A DNA stretch of 64,000 bases from an uncultured Prochlorococcus sp. (lineage in GTDB: Bacteria > Cyanobacteriota > Cyanobacteriia > PCC-6307 > Cyanobiaceae), in assembly GCA_902578845.1 (NCBI GenBank), contig CACHEM010000004.1, positions 8,636 through 72,635 on the forward strand, written 5' to 3'. The notes under the pieces are model-generated. The model had not been told where the DNA came from and made no database searches. It worked only from the letters and a program-made list of their open reading frames with translations. This document shows positions 35,911-46,517 of this stretch, in pieces. Made by a program: the position numbers and the translations under genes. Positions within the stretch are counted from its first letter, which is position 1. Each line of letters opens with the position of its first letter.

Positions 35911-37635
35911 TTAACCTTCAAAAACAATACTAAATGTCTCTTTATCTAGATTAAATTTTCTTGTAGATGAATATAAGATTTCATTATTAATAGTAAATTT
36001 AGTATTTATTAATTTGATGCTACTTTTTGGGTGTAATGCTTGTTCGATGTTTCTAGAAACAATAATTCCAATCTTTGTACTATTTTCATAATTGGATAAA
36101 AATTGAATAAATAATTCTATATTCTTTATCTCTTCATCAGTGATGTTGGAATTGGTTCTATTCTGATCATGTAAAATTCGCCAAACTAATTTTGGTCGAT
36201 TCCAAAAAGCCAATAATCTTGGAGTACTTTCCAGTTTAATATTAATGTTCTTATCACTACAGAATTTTAAAACGTTATTTTTTATTGGAACTAGATCAAT
36301 AGATTTATATTTTCCGTCAAGAAAAATTGATATAAATGGATCGATATTTCTTGAGTTAGAATTATCTTCATCAATCATGTGGCCTAGTTTCGTTTTTTTT
36401 ACACTCAAATAATCTGCATTATTATCGTTTGGACAAATTACTAATGGAACTCTCTCAATAACTTCTATTCCATAACCACCTAATCCAGCAATCTTTCTAG
36501 GATTGTTTGTAAGTAATTTTAGTTTTTTTATCCCTAGATCGGTTAATATCTGTGCCCCAACACCATAATTTCTGAGATCAGCTGGAAAACCTAATTTTTC
36601 ATTAGCTTCTACAGTGTCTAATCCACCATCCTGCAAACTATAAGCTTTTAATTTATTTATTAGACCAATACCTCTGCCTTCTTGTCTTAAGTAAACAACA
36701 ACTCCCTCTTCCTCCTTTTCTATCCTTGATAAAGCAGCTTCCAACTGAGGTCTGCAATCACAACGTAATGATCCAAAAGCATCACCAGTTAAGCACTCTG
36801 AATGCATTCTTACTAGTACAGGTTCGCTTAATTTTGATGATTTTTGTTTAACTAATGCAACGTGCTCTGAACCATCAAGTTCATTAACATATCCATAAGC
36901 TTTGAAATTGCCAAAAATACTTGGGAGAATAGCATCGGATTTTCTAAATACAAATCTCTCAGTTTGAAACCGATAACTTATTAAATCAGCTATTGATATT
37001 AATTTCATTCCCCACTGTTTTGCATACTCTTTAAGTTGTGGAAGTCTTGACATGGAACCGTCAGCATTTTGTATTTCACAAATAACTCCAGCGGGATAAA
37101 GACCTGACATGGCAGCAATATCAACCGCTGCTTCGGTATGACCTGCCCTTTTTAAAACCCCACCTTTTTTAGCTCTTAATGGAAAAATATGTCCTGGCCT
37201 TCTTAAATCTTCAGGTTTTGTATTTGGGTTTATAGCAACTTGAATTGTCTTAGCCCTGTCTTCAGCAGAAATTCCAGTAGAAACATTATTTTCAGGGCCA
37301 GCATCAATTGATATTGTAAAAGCCGTTTGATTTTCATCTGTATTTCTATCTACCATTAATGGTAAATCTAAAGAATCAAGTTTTTCACCTTGCATCGCTA
37401 GACATATAAGACCTCGTCCCTCAGTAGCCATAAAATTAATTTGCTGAGGAGTAGCAAACTGAGCCGCACAAATTAAATCTCCTTCATTTTCTCTTCTTTC
37501 ATCATCTACTACAATTATGCATTCACCATTCCTTATAGCTGCCAATGCATCGCTAATAGGATCAAACTCGATTTTAAAAGAATCATTTATATCCAAAATT
37601 GTTCCATTATTTGATTTGGGACTTGTTTCTTTCAT
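35911..37635 (-). CDS. ribBA: Bifunctional DHBP synthase / GTP cyclohydrolase II, long form
   Basis: RibBA makes 3,4-dihydroxy-2-butanone 4-phosphate from ribulose 5-phosphate and opens GTP for riboflavin synthesis. The RibB half is at about 20-225 with DDERRENEGDLICAA; the RibA half at about 225-425 with the zinc site CLTGDAFGSLRCDC and YLRQEGRGIGL. About 150 further C-terminal residues have no catalytic motif I recognise, a long form common in cyanobacteria. The ATG at 37635 (574 residues) has AGGA five bases upstream and is preferred to TTG at 37647. Confidence 0.94.
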   Translation of the reverse strand: MKETSPKSNNGTILDINDSFKIEFDPISDALAAIRNGECIIVVDDERRENEGDLICAAQFATPQQINFMATEGRGLICLAMQGEKLDSLDLPLMVDRNTDENQTAFTISIDAGPENNVSTGISAEDRAKTIQVAINPNTKPEDLRRPGHIFPLRAKKGGVLKRAGHTEAAVDIAAMSGLYPAGVICEIQNADGSMSRLPQLKEYAKQWGMKLISIADLISYRFQTERFVFRKSDAILPSIFGNFKAYGYVNELDGSEHVALVKQKSSKLSEPVLVRMHSECLTGDAFGSLRCDCRPQLEAALSRIEKEEEGVVVYLRQEGRGIGLINKLKAYSLQDGGLDTVEANEKLGFPADLRNYGVGAQILTDLGIKKLKLLTNNPRKIAGLGGYGIEVIERVPLVICPNDNNADYLSVKKTKLGHMIDEDNSNSRNIDPFISIFLDGKYKSIDLVPIKNNVLKFCSDKNINIKLESTPRLLAFWNRPKLVWRILHDQNRTNSNITDEEIKNIELFIQFLSNYENSTKIGIIVSRNIEQALHPKSSIKLINTKFTINNEILYSSTRKFNLDKETFSIVFEG

Positions 37636-37688
37636 TATTCCTATCAATATAGAAAAATAGTGTTTTAGTTACCTTAAATTCAACACTT

Positions 37689-37694
37689 TATAAT
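37689..37694 (+). promoter_or_regulatory. Probable -10 box upstream of argC
   Basis: An exact TATAAT is 29 bases before the argC ATG, in the 88-base gap between divergent ribBA and argC. No good -35 is seen 17 bases before it. The perfect hexamer, in the right place for a short leader, is the only support. Confidence 0.4.
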
Positions 37695-37723
37695 CCTATC
37701 TCAAAGTCTGCCAATTCAAAGAA

Positions 37724-38779
37724 ATGAATGTTGCAATAGTAGGTGCTACTGGTTACGGCGGTATTCAAGCAGTAAATCTTTTAAAAAAAAATAAAAACTA
37801 CAAAATTTCATTTTTAGGAGGTAATAAAACATCTGGATCAAAATGGAATGATAATTTCCCTTTTATTTATCTAGATAATGATCCTTATATAGAAGAAGTT
37901 TCGGTAGATAATATTTCAAAAAATTCAGATGTTGCTTTGCTTTGCTTACCAAATGGCCTATCTTCAACATTGACAAGGAAATTATTAGATCGAGGACTTA
38001 AAGTTATAGATTTATCTGCTGATTACAGATATAAGTCTTTAAATGAATGGAAAAATGTATATTCCAAAGAAGCTTCTATTTATAAAAGGAATGATGATGA
38101 TTTATGTAAAGAGGCGGTCTACGGTCTTCCTGAAATAAATAAGGAAGCCATTTCAAAGGGAAGATTAATTGCCTGTCCAGGATGCTATCCAACATCTGCT
38201 CTTATTCCATTAGCTCCTTATCTTTCGCAAGGAATTATTGAAAATGAAGGAATAGTGATTGATTCTAAAAGCGGAACCTCTGGAGGAGGTCGAGAACCAA
38301 ACCAAAAGCTACTCTTATCAGAATGTGGTGAAGGCTTATCAGCATATGGATTGATAAACCATAGACATACCTCAGAGATCGAGCAAGTAGCATCTATAAT
38401 TTCTGGAAACAAAATTGAACTGCTTTTTACACCTCATTTGGTTCCAATCTCAAGGGGTATGCATTCGACTATATATGGGAGATTAAGAGATCCAGGATTA
38501 ACTTCTGATGATTGCAGAATTCTTTTGGATAACTATTACAGAAATTTCAAAAATATTAAAGTATTACCTGTAGATACATACCCTTCAACGAAATGGGTTA
38601 AAAATACAAACCAAATTTTCCTTTCTGTTAAAGTTGATATTCGAAATGGAAGGATTATTATTTTATCTGCAATTGATAATTTGCTTAAAGGTCAGACTGG
38701 GCAAGCAATTCAAAATTTAAATATTATGAGTGGTTTTTCAATGGATGAAGGTCTTGATTTAACTAATAATTTTCCATAA
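37724..38779 (+). CDS. argC: N-acetyl-gamma-glutamyl-phosphate reductase
   Basis: ArgC reduces N-acetylglutamyl phosphate with NADPH in arginine synthesis. The 351-residue protein has the dinucleotide motif GATGYGG at 7-13, the catalytic Cys154 in ACPGCYPTSAL, KSGTSGGGR near 182-190, and PHLVPISRGMHST near 237-249. The length is standard. The 3' end overlaps convergent purN by 17 bases. Confidence 0.96.
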   Translation: MNVAIVGATGYGGIQAVNLLKKNKNYKISFLGGNKTSGSKWNDNFPFIYLDNDPYIEEVSVDNISKNSDVALLCLPNGLSSTLTRKLLDRGLKVIDLSADYRYKSLNEWKNVYSKEASIYKRNDDDLCKEAVYGLPEINKEAISKGRLIACPGCYPTSALIPLAPYLSQGIIENEGIVIDSKSGTSGGGREPNQKLLLSECGEGLSAYGLINHRHTSEIEQVASIISGNKIELLFTPHLVPISRGMHSTIYGRLRDPGLTSDDCRILLDNYYRNFKNIKVLPVDTYPSTKWVKNTNQIFLSVKVDIRNGRIIILSAIDNLLKGQTGQAIQNLNIMSGFSMDEGLDLTNNFP

Positions 38780-39449
38780 AATTACTTCTTATCAAAAAAC
38801 CAGCTTGAGAGATTGAGTAAGGTAATATTTTATGCTCAAGCATTTGTATTCTTTTGGAAAGTGATTCAATATCATCATCATCTCTAATTGACAATGCAGC
38901 TTGCATTATCAATGATCCACTATCTACCTGCTCTTCTACAAAATGTACTGAACAACCAGTTATTTTTGAGCCATTTAATATAGAGTCCTTTATCGCAGAA
39001 CCACCTTTATATGCGGGAAGTAATGAAGGGTGAATATTTATAATCTTATTCTTGAATCTGTTAATAAAAAATGGAGTGACAATTTTCATCCAGCCTGCCA
39101 TAACCACAAGTTCAACATCGTAATGAATTAAAGTATTTACAATTTCTAATTCAAAAGCTTCTTTTTGCAGAAAGTCTTTACCTCTTATTATTTTGTAAGG
39201 TATTTTTTTACTTTCAGCTCTTTTTATACAGCCGGCTTCATCTTTGTTAGTAATTAAAATTTTTATATCTATATCTAATTCTTCTTTTTCTGAGAGATTA
39301 ATTAATTCCTGAAAGTTTGTTCCTTTCCCAGAAGCAAGTACACCTATTTTTAATTTTGGTGAAAATCTTCTAAATTCAGATATCTCAGGAGAAATTATGT
39401 AATTAAATGATCTATCCAAAATTTTTATTTTTTCTAATGATAAATTCAT
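38763..39449 (-). CDS. purN: Phosphoribosylglycinamide formyltransferase
   Basis: PurN transfers a formyl group from 10-formyl-THF to GAR in purine synthesis. The 228-residue protein has LASGKGTNFQEL near 38-49, the catalytic region NIHPSLLPAYKGG near 138-150, and HFVEEQVDSG near 169-178. About 25 residues precede the catalytic domain, longer than the E. coli enzyme. It overlaps argC tail-to-tail by 17 bases and is divergent from pgi. Confidence 0.94.
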   Translation of the reverse strand: MNLSLEKIKILDRSFNYIISPEISEFRRFSPKLKIGVLASGKGTNFQELINLSEKEELDIDIKILITNKDEAGCIKRAESKKIPYKIIRGKDFLQKEAFELEIVNTLIHYDVELVVMAGWMKIVTPFFINRFKNKIINIHPSLLPAYKGGSAIKDSILNGSKITGCSVHFVEEQVDSGSLIMQAALSIRDDDDIESLSKRIQMLEHKILPYSISQAGFLIRSNFMENY

Positions 39450-39599
39450 ATGAAATAAATAAAACCCTCAATTTCAATTGTTTATATTCAAAAACATATT
39501 TATTTGAAGATAATAATTTAAACAAATTTAAATGATTCAAATCTATGTACTATTCCTATAGATATAATTGAACAATAATTAAAGAAACAAATATATAAA

Positions 39600-41183
39600 A
39601 TGAATGAAGATTTAAACTCTTGGGATAAATTTTGTAATTATCTTTGGTTTGATAAAAAATTAAATATTTGGTTAGACATAAGCAAAATTAATTTCACAAG
39701 TAAAGAGATAAAAAATTTAGAAGAAAAATTTAAAGATGTTTTTTCATCAATAAACGAATTAGAAAATGGTGCAATCTCAAATATTGATGAAAATAGACAA
39801 GTTGGACATTATTGGCTTAGAAATCCATCAATTTCACCCTCTTCAAAAATAGGAGAGGAAATTAGAGCAGATATTAATGCAATCTCTGAATTTGGAAAAC
39901 AAATCTTAAAAGGAGATATTAAGAATAAGAATAATCAGCATTATACTGATGTTTTATGGATAGGAATTGGTGGAAGTGGGTTAGGACCATTACTTATTAC
40001 AGAGTCACTACAGAAGTGTTCTAGAGGGTTAAAATTTTCTTATATCGATAATGTTGATCCTTTTTTAATTAGCGAAAAGTTAGAAGAGTTATCTGAAAAA
40101 TTATCAACAACATTATTTGTAGTAGTAAGCAAATCAGGTGGCACGCCTGAACCTAGAATTGCTATGGAAATTATTAAAAGTCACTGCGAAAGCAATTCTC
40201 TTGAATGGAATTCTAATGCTATAGCTATAACTATGAAAGATAGTAAGTTATTTAAAAAAGCCACTTCTGAAAATTGGTTAAAAATATTTAATTTACAAGA
40301 TTGGGTTGGAGGAAGAACTAGTATTACAAGCTCTGTGGGATTACTTCCATTAGCTCTTATTAATGAAAATATATCTGAATTTATTAGAGGTGCATCATTA
40401 ATGGATGAAGCCACCCGTATAAGTGACTTTAAAAATAATCCAGCAGCACTATTATCATCCGCATGGTATTTAACTGGGGATGGCATTGGCAAGAGAGATA
40501 TGGTCGTATTACCTTATAGAGATAGGTTACAGGTATTTAGTAAATATCTCCAGCAATTAGTAATGGAATCATTAGGAAAGAAATTTAATAGGAATGGTGA
40601 AGTAGTTAATCAAGGTATTTCCGTTTTTGGTAATAAAGGATCTACAGATCAACATGCTTATGTTCAGCAACTGAGAGATGGTATTGATAATTTCTTTTGT
40701 ATTTTTATTGAATTATTAGATACTCCATCTACTAATATTTTTGATGAAAAAGAGAATCCTAAAGAATATCTTTCTGGTTTTTTGCAAGGAACCAGATCAG
40801 CACTCTCTAGTGAAAACAGACAAAGTATCACTATCACGTTAGAAAAGTTAAATTGTTTTTCACTAGGTGCCTTAATCGCTTTATTTGAGAGGGCTGTTTC
40901 CTTCTACGCCGAATTGGTAAATATAAATGCATATGATCAACCTGGAGTTGAGGCTGGAAAGAAAGCAGCCGCAAATATTATTGAGTATCAACAAAAAGTA
41001 AGTAATTTATTAGACGAAGGTGGCGAATATTCTATAAATGACATAACGTCATTATTTGATAATTCAGTGAGTGAACCTATATTTTTCATAATCCGTGAAA
41101 TGTGTTTCGGTAATGATAATTATTTAGTTAAGGGCGATTGGTCAAATCCAAATTCATTAGTTATTCAAAAAATAAATTCTTAA
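39600..41183 (+). CDS. pgi: Glucose-6-phosphate isomerase
   Basis: Pgi interconverts glucose 6-phosphate and fructose 6-phosphate, linking the Calvin cycle and glycogen to the oxidative pentose phosphate route. The 527-residue length fits the cyanobacterial type. Visible sites are the sugar-phosphate loop [11 protein letters not shown] near 121-131, [12 protein letters not shown] near 173-184, the [11 protein letters not shown] segment, and [15 protein letters not shown] near 345-360. It is convergent with leuS, overlapping by 4 bases. The 150 bases upstream contain no gene. Confidence 0.96.
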   Translation: MNEDLNSWDKFCNYLWFDKKLNIWLDISKINFTSKEIKNLEEKFKDVFSSINELENGAISNIDENRQVGHYWLRNPSISPSSKIGEEIRADINAISEFGKQILKGDIKNKNNQHYTDVLWIGIGGSGLGPLLITESLQKCSRGLKFSYIDNVDPFLISEKLEELSEKLSTTLFVVVSKSGGTPEPRIAMEIIKSHCESNSLEWNSNAIAITMKDSKLFKKATSENWLKIFNLQDWVGGRTSITSSVGLLPLALINENISEFIRGASLMDEATRISDFKNNPAALLSSAWYLTGDGIGKRDMVVLPYRDRLQVFSKYLQQLVMESLGKKFNRNGEVVNQGISVFGNKGSTDQHAYVQQLRDGIDNFFCIFIELLDTPSTNIFDEKENPKEYLSGFLQGTRSALSSENRQSITITLEKLNCFSLGALIALFERAVSFYAELVNINAYDQPGVEAGKKAAANIIEYQQKVSNLLDEGGEYSINDITSLFDNSVSEPIFFIIREMCFGNDNYLVKGDWSNPNSLVIQKINS

Positions 41184-43750
41184 ACAACAATATTCATAAT
41201 TTTTCCTTTAACAATAATTATTTTTCTTATTTCCTTATTTTGTGTCCATTTTAATATGTTAGGTCTTTTAAGAGTAAATTCTTTAATTTGATCTTCACTC
41301 ATATCATTATTTATATTTACTTTGTCTCTAACTTTTCCATTAACTTGTATAACTAGTTCATATGAATCTTCCTTTAGTGCCTCGGCATTAAATGAAGGCC
41401 AGTGTTCTAAATGCACAGATTTTTTAAATCCTAAAAGATGCCATACTTCTTCTGCAATATGAGGTGCAAATGGAGCCAACAAAATACAAAATGTTTTTAA
41501 AGCATCAATTTTTAAATTATTGTTTACTTCATTAATGGAATTTGATAATGAATTATAAAACTTCATTAGTTCTGAAATCGCAGTATTAAATTGGTTATTT
41601 AATATGTCATTTGAAATTTCTTTTATAGCGATATTCATTGACTTTATTAAACTTTTTTCTTTATCTGGATAGGAATTAGATTTACTATTAATATCTTTTG
41701 CACAATTTATATAAAGCTTCCAAATCCTGCTTAAAAATCTAAATTGTCCTTCAACATCTGTATCTCCCCATTCCAAATCTTTTTCTGGGGGTGCTTTAAA
41801 TAATATAAACATTCTTGCTGTATCTGCTCCATATTTTTTAATTACTGATTCAGGGTCTATTCCATTGTATTTAGACTTAGACATCTTCTCGAAAAGAACT
41901 TCGAGTTTAGAATTGTCTATTGGATCTTTAGGATTTGATAAGTCAGAAATATCGGAAGGAGAAACATATTTACCAGTTTGATTGTTTTTATAGGCTGCGG
42001 CCTGAACCATTCCTTGCGTTAATAGTTTTTTGAAAGGTTCATCAATATCAAATAGTTCATTATCTCGCAATGCTTTAGTAAAAAATCTTGCATATAACAA
42101 ATGCAATATTGCATGCTCTACTCCTCCAACATATTGATCTACAGGCAACCACTTATTAATTTCATTCTTTTCAAATGGCATAGTAGAACATTTTGAAGAT
42201 GGGTATCTTAAAAAATACCAAGATGAACACATGAAAGTGTCCATAGTATCAGTTTCTTTTCTTGCCGCTATTCCACATTTTGGACATGTTGTATTTATCC
42301 AATTATTATTATCACCTAAAGCATTAATCTTGTTAGCAGAGATTTCTATATCTTTTGGCAATGAAACAGGCAAATCCGATTGGTTTAAAGGAACAGCTCC
42401 ACATTTTTTGCAATTAACGATGGGTATCGGACATCCCCAATATCTTTGTCTAGATATTAACCAATCTCTTAAACGATATTGAATCTTATTTTCGGCCCAA
42501 CCATTATTTACTCCCTCCTCTGAGATTTTTAATTTAGCAATAGTATTTACTATTCCATTGTATTGTTTTGAATTAACAAGAAATCCATTTTCCACATAAG
42601 CTTCATCAAGATCTTGAGTTTGTTCATTTTGATCCTTTATTATTACCTGTCTAATATCAATATTATTTTTCTTAGCAAATTCAAAATCTCTTTGATCATG
42701 AGCAGGCACGCCCATAACAGCGCCTGTACCGTATTCATCGAGGACATAACTTGCAACCCAAATAGGAATAGCTTCAGAATTAACTGGATTTATTGCTATT
42801 AAGCTAGTTTTTATTCCAAATTTTTCAAGTTCATTATTTTTATTATTTTTCAAATATTGTTTAAGATTTTCTATATCTTGTATGGTTTCTTGATCAGAAA
42901 TTTTTTTAATTAATGAATGATTAACAGAAATTGCTAAATAAGTAACTCCAAATAAAGTATCTGGCCTTGTTGTAAATACAGTTATTTTCTTTTCTGGATT
43001 GGTATTGATATTGAAATTAATATTTGTACCAATTGACTTTCCAATCCAATTATCTTGCATTATTTTTACTCTTTCTGGCCAGTTATCTAATTTTTCTAAA
43101 TCATTCAATAACTCATCCGCATAATTAGTAATTCTTAAAAACCATTGCTTTAATAATTTTTTTTCAACTACTGCCCCAGATCTCCAAGATTTACCCTCTG
43201 AGTCAACTTGTTCATTCGCTAGGACTGTATTATCTATAGGATCCCAATTAACTTCTGATTCCTTTTGATAAACAAGACCTGCCTTGTATAACTCTAAAAA
43301 TAGATATTGAGTCCAAACATAATAATTTTCATCACATGTTGCAAATTCCCTATCCCAATCAACTGATAGTCCCAAAAGGTTTAATTGTGACTTCATATGA
43401 GAAATATTTTTTTTAGTCCAGACACTTGGACTAATTCCTCTTTCAATCGCTGCATTCTCAGCAGGCAAACCAAAAGCGTCCCAACCCATTGGATGTAAAA
43501 CAGATTTACCCTTAAACCTTTGGAATCGAGCTATTAAGTCTGTAATAACATAATTCCTAACATGTCCCATATGAAGATTACCTGAAGGGTAGGGAAACAT
43601 TGATAAGGCATAAAATTTATCGCTATTCTCAGTTAATTCATCTGTTTTGTATAAATTGTTTTTTGTCCATATTGACTGCCATTTTTTTTCTATTTCAGTT
43701 GGATTATATAAATTGGTATCAGCCTCATATTGTTTTTCTGGAGAAATCAC
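41180..43750 (-). CDS. leuS: Leucyl-tRNA synthetase
   Basis: LeuS charges tRNA-Leu. The 856-residue class I synthetase has the HIGH-type motif [16 protein letters not shown] near 53-68, the CP1 editing domain around 220-415 with [10 protein letters not shown], a zinc-type cluster (NCKKCG, TTCPKCG) and KMSKS in [11 protein letters not shown]. The start is GTG at 43750. The 4-base convergent overlap with pgi shows how tight the packing is. It is divergent from dapF across 107 bases. Confidence 0.97.
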   Translation of the reverse strand: MISPEKQYEADTNLYNPTEIEKKWQSIWTKNNLYKTDELTENSDKFYALSMFPYPSGNLHMGHVRNYVITDLIARFQRFKGKSVLHPMGWDAFGLPAENAAIERGISPSVWTKKNISHMKSQLNLLGLSVDWDREFATCDENYYVWTQYLFLELYKAGLVYQKESEVNWDPIDNTVLANEQVDSEGKSWRSGAVVEKKLLKQWFLRITNYADELLNDLEKLDNWPERVKIMQDNWIGKSIGTNINFNINTNPEKKITVFTTRPDTLFGVTYLAISVNHSLIKKISDQETIQDIENLKQYLKNNKNNELEKFGIKTSLIAINPVNSEAIPIWVASYVLDEYGTGAVMGVPAHDQRDFEFAKKNNIDIRQVIIKDQNEQTQDLDEAYVENGFLVNSKQYNGIVNTIAKLKISEEGVNNGWAENKIQYRLRDWLISRQRYWGCPIPIVNCKKCGAVPLNQSDLPVSLPKDIEISANKINALGDNNNWINTTCPKCGIAARKETDTMDTFMCSSWYFLRYPSSKCSTMPFEKNEINKWLPVDQYVGGVEHAILHLLYARFFTKALRDNELFDIDEPFKKLLTQGMVQAAAYKNNQTGKYVSPSDISDLSNPKDPIDNSKLEVLFEKMSKSKYNGIDPESVIKKYGADTARMFILFKAPPEKDLEWGDTDVEGQFRFLSRIWKLYINCAKDINSKSNSYPDKEKSLIKSMNIAIKEISNDILNNQFNTAISELMKFYNSLSNSINEVNNNLKIDALKTFCILLAPFAPHIAEEVWHLLGFKKSVHLEHWPSFNAEALKEDSYELVIQVNGKVRDKVNINNDMSEDQIKEFTLKRPNILKWTQNKEIRKIIIVKGKIMNIVV

Positions 43751-43857
43751 TTAATTTTTATTTGTTAAATTATTATTTTAATATCCATTGTATAAAATAG
43801 AAATAGATTGTTAAAAGCAATAATTTATAATTAAAATTTAAAATATATTATCTACAA

Positions 43858-44718
43858 ATGAAAAATATAACTTTTGAAAAATATCAAGGTAACGGAAATG
43901 ATTTCGTAATAATAGATTCTAGAGGAAATGAATTATATAAAAATTACAAGAAAAATAAAATATTTGATATAAAAAAAATTTGCAACAGGCAATTTGGTAT
44001 TGGAGCAGATGGTTTGATTTTTATAGAAGAACCTAATGAAGATAATTATGCAAAAATGATAATTTTTAATTCTGATGGTTCTGAAGCACAAATGTGTGGA
44101 AATGGAATTAGGTGTTTAGTTGAGTATCTCCACGTAAATGATTCAATGAATTATAAAAATATAGAATATAAAATTGAGACTAAAGCAGGTTTAAAAATTG
44201 CAAAATATATAAATGATGAAATTACAGTAAAAATGGGAGTTCCAATTTTAGAATGTCAAAATATACCAACAACAATTGAAAAAAAAATAAATTCAATTCC
44301 TTCACACGAATTTATTGAGAAAGATTTTAATAATATGGGTTATGCCGTAGGAATGGGAAATCCTCATTTAATATTCTTTGTAAAAGACATAGAGTCAATT
44401 GTTCTTTCCAGACTTGGTCCTATATTTGAAAAAAATGAATTATTTCCTGAAAAAACTAATGTACATTTTTGTCAAATTTTAAATAGAGATAATATCAAAG
44501 TAAAAGTATGGGAAAGGGGTGCAGGACCAACCTTAGCTTGTGGAACAGGTGCCTGTGCTATCCATGTAGCAGCTTATAAATTAGACCTTTGTAATTCACA
44601 AACCATAGTAACCTTACCAGGAGGTAATCTTAAAATTGATTGGTCAAATGACGATTGTGAAGTCATGATGACCGGTAATGCTAAAAAGGTTTTCTCAGGA
44701 TCATTGTTAGTAAATTAA
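43858..44718 (+). CDS. dapF: Diaminopimelate epimerase
   Basis: DapF converts LL- to meso-diaminopimelate for lysine and peptidoglycan. The 286-residue protein has the two catalytic cysteines in symmetric sites: Cys80 (MCGNGIRC) and Cys228 (ACGTGACA). The N-terminal FEKYQGNGNDFVIID and VGMGNPHLIFF segments are typical. Its stop shares bases with the ATG of the cysteine desulfurase gene (TAATG), so translation of the two is probably coupled. Confidence 0.97.
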   Translation: MKNITFEKYQGNGNDFVIIDSRGNELYKNYKKNKIFDIKKICNRQFGIGADGLIFIEEPNEDNYAKMIIFNSDGSEAQMCGNGIRCLVEYLHVNDSMNYKNIEYKIETKAGLKIAKYINDEITVKMGVPILECQNIPTTIEKKINSIPSHEFIEKDFNNMGYAVGMGNPHLIFFVKDIESIVLSRLGPIFEKNELFPEKTNVHFCQILNRDNIKVKVWERGAGPTLACGTGACAIHVAAYKLDLCNSQTIVTLPGGNLKIDWSNDDCEVMMTGNAKKVFSGSLLVN

Positions 44719-45890
44719 TGGAAAATAATTTTATCTATTTAGATAATGCATCCACAACACCATTATCTGAGAATGTTTTAAATATAATTAATTCAACTTA
44801 CAGGAATTATTGGCATAACCCTTCATCTACATATGAGCTAGGGATAAAATGCTCTACATATCTTGAAAAAATTAGATCTAAAATTGCTTATATATTTGAA
44901 GCAGATCCAGAGGATATAATTTTTACATCTGGTTCTTCGGAATCGACAAATATTGTATTTAATAATATTTATGAGAACTTTAAAATTGGTAGGGTTATTA
45001 TTTCAAATGTTGAACATCAAGCAACAACTATTTGTGCTAATAAACTAAGAAAACAAAATTGGGATATTTACGAATTGACGGTAAATAATGATGGAATTAT
45101 AAATATTTCTAATATCGAAAAAATTTTAAACAATGATACTAAGCTTGTTTCAATTATCTGGGGACAAAGTGAAATTGGGACAATACAACCTGTCCAATTT
45201 ATTGGTTCCAAATGTGAAGAATTAAATATAATGTTTCATTTAGATGGAACTCAAATATTAAGTAATGGAATTTTTAGTTGGAAAGATCTTAAATGTGATT
45301 TTTTAAGTTTATCTGCTCATAAATTTGGAGGTCCAAAAGGTATCGGTATTCTCTTAACAAAAGAAAAGTCTAGACAAATTTTAAAAAATAATGACATATC
45401 ACTTACTCAGGAATTCTCAATTAGACAAGGTACACAAGCTTTGCCATTAATCGCTGGAATGTATGAATCAATAAAGAATATTAAAGGAAAAATAAAATTA
45501 TATGATTACATAACTGAATTTCCTTCTAATAATATTAATAAACTTAAAAATTATTTTTTTCAAAAAATTAAGGATAATAATCATATAAAGATTACTGGTA
45601 GTATTAACCAAAGACTTCCCAATCATATTTCGTTTCTACTATTAAATAAACTATTTGAGCCTATAAAGGCCTATAAGATTGTTAATTTCATGTCAGAAAA
45701 TAAAATTGCCATAAGTAGTGGAAGTGCTTGTTCAAGCTCATCTGGGAAACCTAGCTCAACACTTAAAAATATTGGTTTAAAAGATGATCAACTATATTCA
45801 AACATTCGTGTTACTTTAGGTTCAATAAACAATAAGTCAGAAATAGATAAATTTTTAGAACTTATTCAAATATGTATTGACAAATTTTAA
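44718..45890 (+). CDS. Cysteine desulfurase (IscS/NifS-like)
   Basis: A 390-residue PLP enzyme that removes sulfur from cysteine as a Cys persulfide. Landmarks are YLDNASTTPL at 7-16, SGSSESTNIVF at 71-81, the PLP Lys202 in SAHKFGGPKG, and the catalytic Cys338 in SSGSACSSSSGKPS on a long loop, characteristic of the IscS-type group. It is sandwiched between dapF and a DUF1995 gene with one-base TAATG overlaps at both ends. Whether it serves Fe-S clusters, tRNA thiolation or another use is not shown by sequence. Confidence 0.9.
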   Translation: MENNFIYLDNASTTPLSENVLNIINSTYRNYWHNPSSTYELGIKCSTYLEKIRSKIAYIFEADPEDIIFTSGSSESTNIVFNNIYENFKIGRVIISNVEHQATTICANKLRKQNWDIYELTVNNDGIINISNIEKILNNDTKLVSIIWGQSEIGTIQPVQFIGSKCEELNIMFHLDGTQILSNGIFSWKDLKCDFLSLSAHKFGGPKGIGILLTKEKSRQILKNNDISLTQEFSIRQGTQALPLIAGMYESIKNIKGKIKLYDYITEFPSNNINKLKNYFFQKIKDNNHIKITGSINQRLPNHISFLLLNKLFEPIKAYKIVNFMSENKIAISSGSACSSSSGKPSSTLKNIGLKDDQLYSNIRVTLGSINNKSEIDKFLELIQICIDKF

Positions 45891-46516
45891 TGGACACCGA
45901 TTACAGACTACCTAAAGATTTAAATGAATCTCTTAAGAATATGGAGGATGCAATTATTCCAAGTTTATTAGATTCAAATAAAAGATTTACTATAGAATTT
46001 AATTTTGAAGGATTGAAATTTAACAGAATTGGAATAACTATCTATAAGATATTGTCTAAAAATAATAATGTATTCATAACATTTGCTGATCAAGGTGCAG
46101 TGGCTTTGGCTCAAAGAGACTATCCAGATATCAAAGATAAAATCTTTACTTTTAAATCATTTAATGAATCAAATAATATAAATAATATTGATAGTACAAT
46201 GATATCGATACTACCTCAGACATATGATTTCGATTCATTTGAACCAATGTCTGATAATTATCAAGGTAGGCATTATTCATTAAATCCAAAATTTGAAGAT
46301 GCCAATATTGGTATAGGAAGTGTTATTAGAGAGCGACGTAAAAACTTTGTCAAAACATGGAAAAATATTTATTTTCTGCAGCCTTTAAATAAAGCTGCTC
46401 TTATGCATATTTATCCAAATAACTGGATGCTTTTCAAAGAAAAAAATAAAAGATATTTTTTTAAAAAAGAATTTGAAATTAAGCCAGACAATGAATCTAT
46501 TTTTGTAAATTTATAG
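45890..46516 (+). CDS. DUF1995 protein
   Basis: A 208-residue soluble protein matching the cyanobacterial/plastid DUF1995 family: LPKDLNESLKNMEDAIIPSL at the N-terminus, RFTIEFNFEGLKFNR near 32-46, and VKTWKNIYFLQPLNK near 156-170. Plant members are chloroplast proteins; some (LPA3-like) are linked to photosystem II assembly, but a role here is unproven. It starts at the TAATG that ends the cysteine desulfurase gene, and the carboxypeptidase gene starts 1 base after its stop. Confidence 0.8.
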   Translation: MDTDYRLPKDLNESLKNMEDAIIPSLLDSNKRFTIEFNFEGLKFNRIGITIYKILSKNNNVFITFADQGAVALAQRDYPDIKDKIFTFKSFNESNNINNIDSTMISILPQTYDFDSFEPMSDNYQGRHYSLNPKFEDANIGIGSVIRERRKNFVKTWKNIYFLQPLNKAALMHIYPNNWMLFKEKNKRYFFKKEFEIKPDNESIFVNL

Positions 46517-46517
46517 A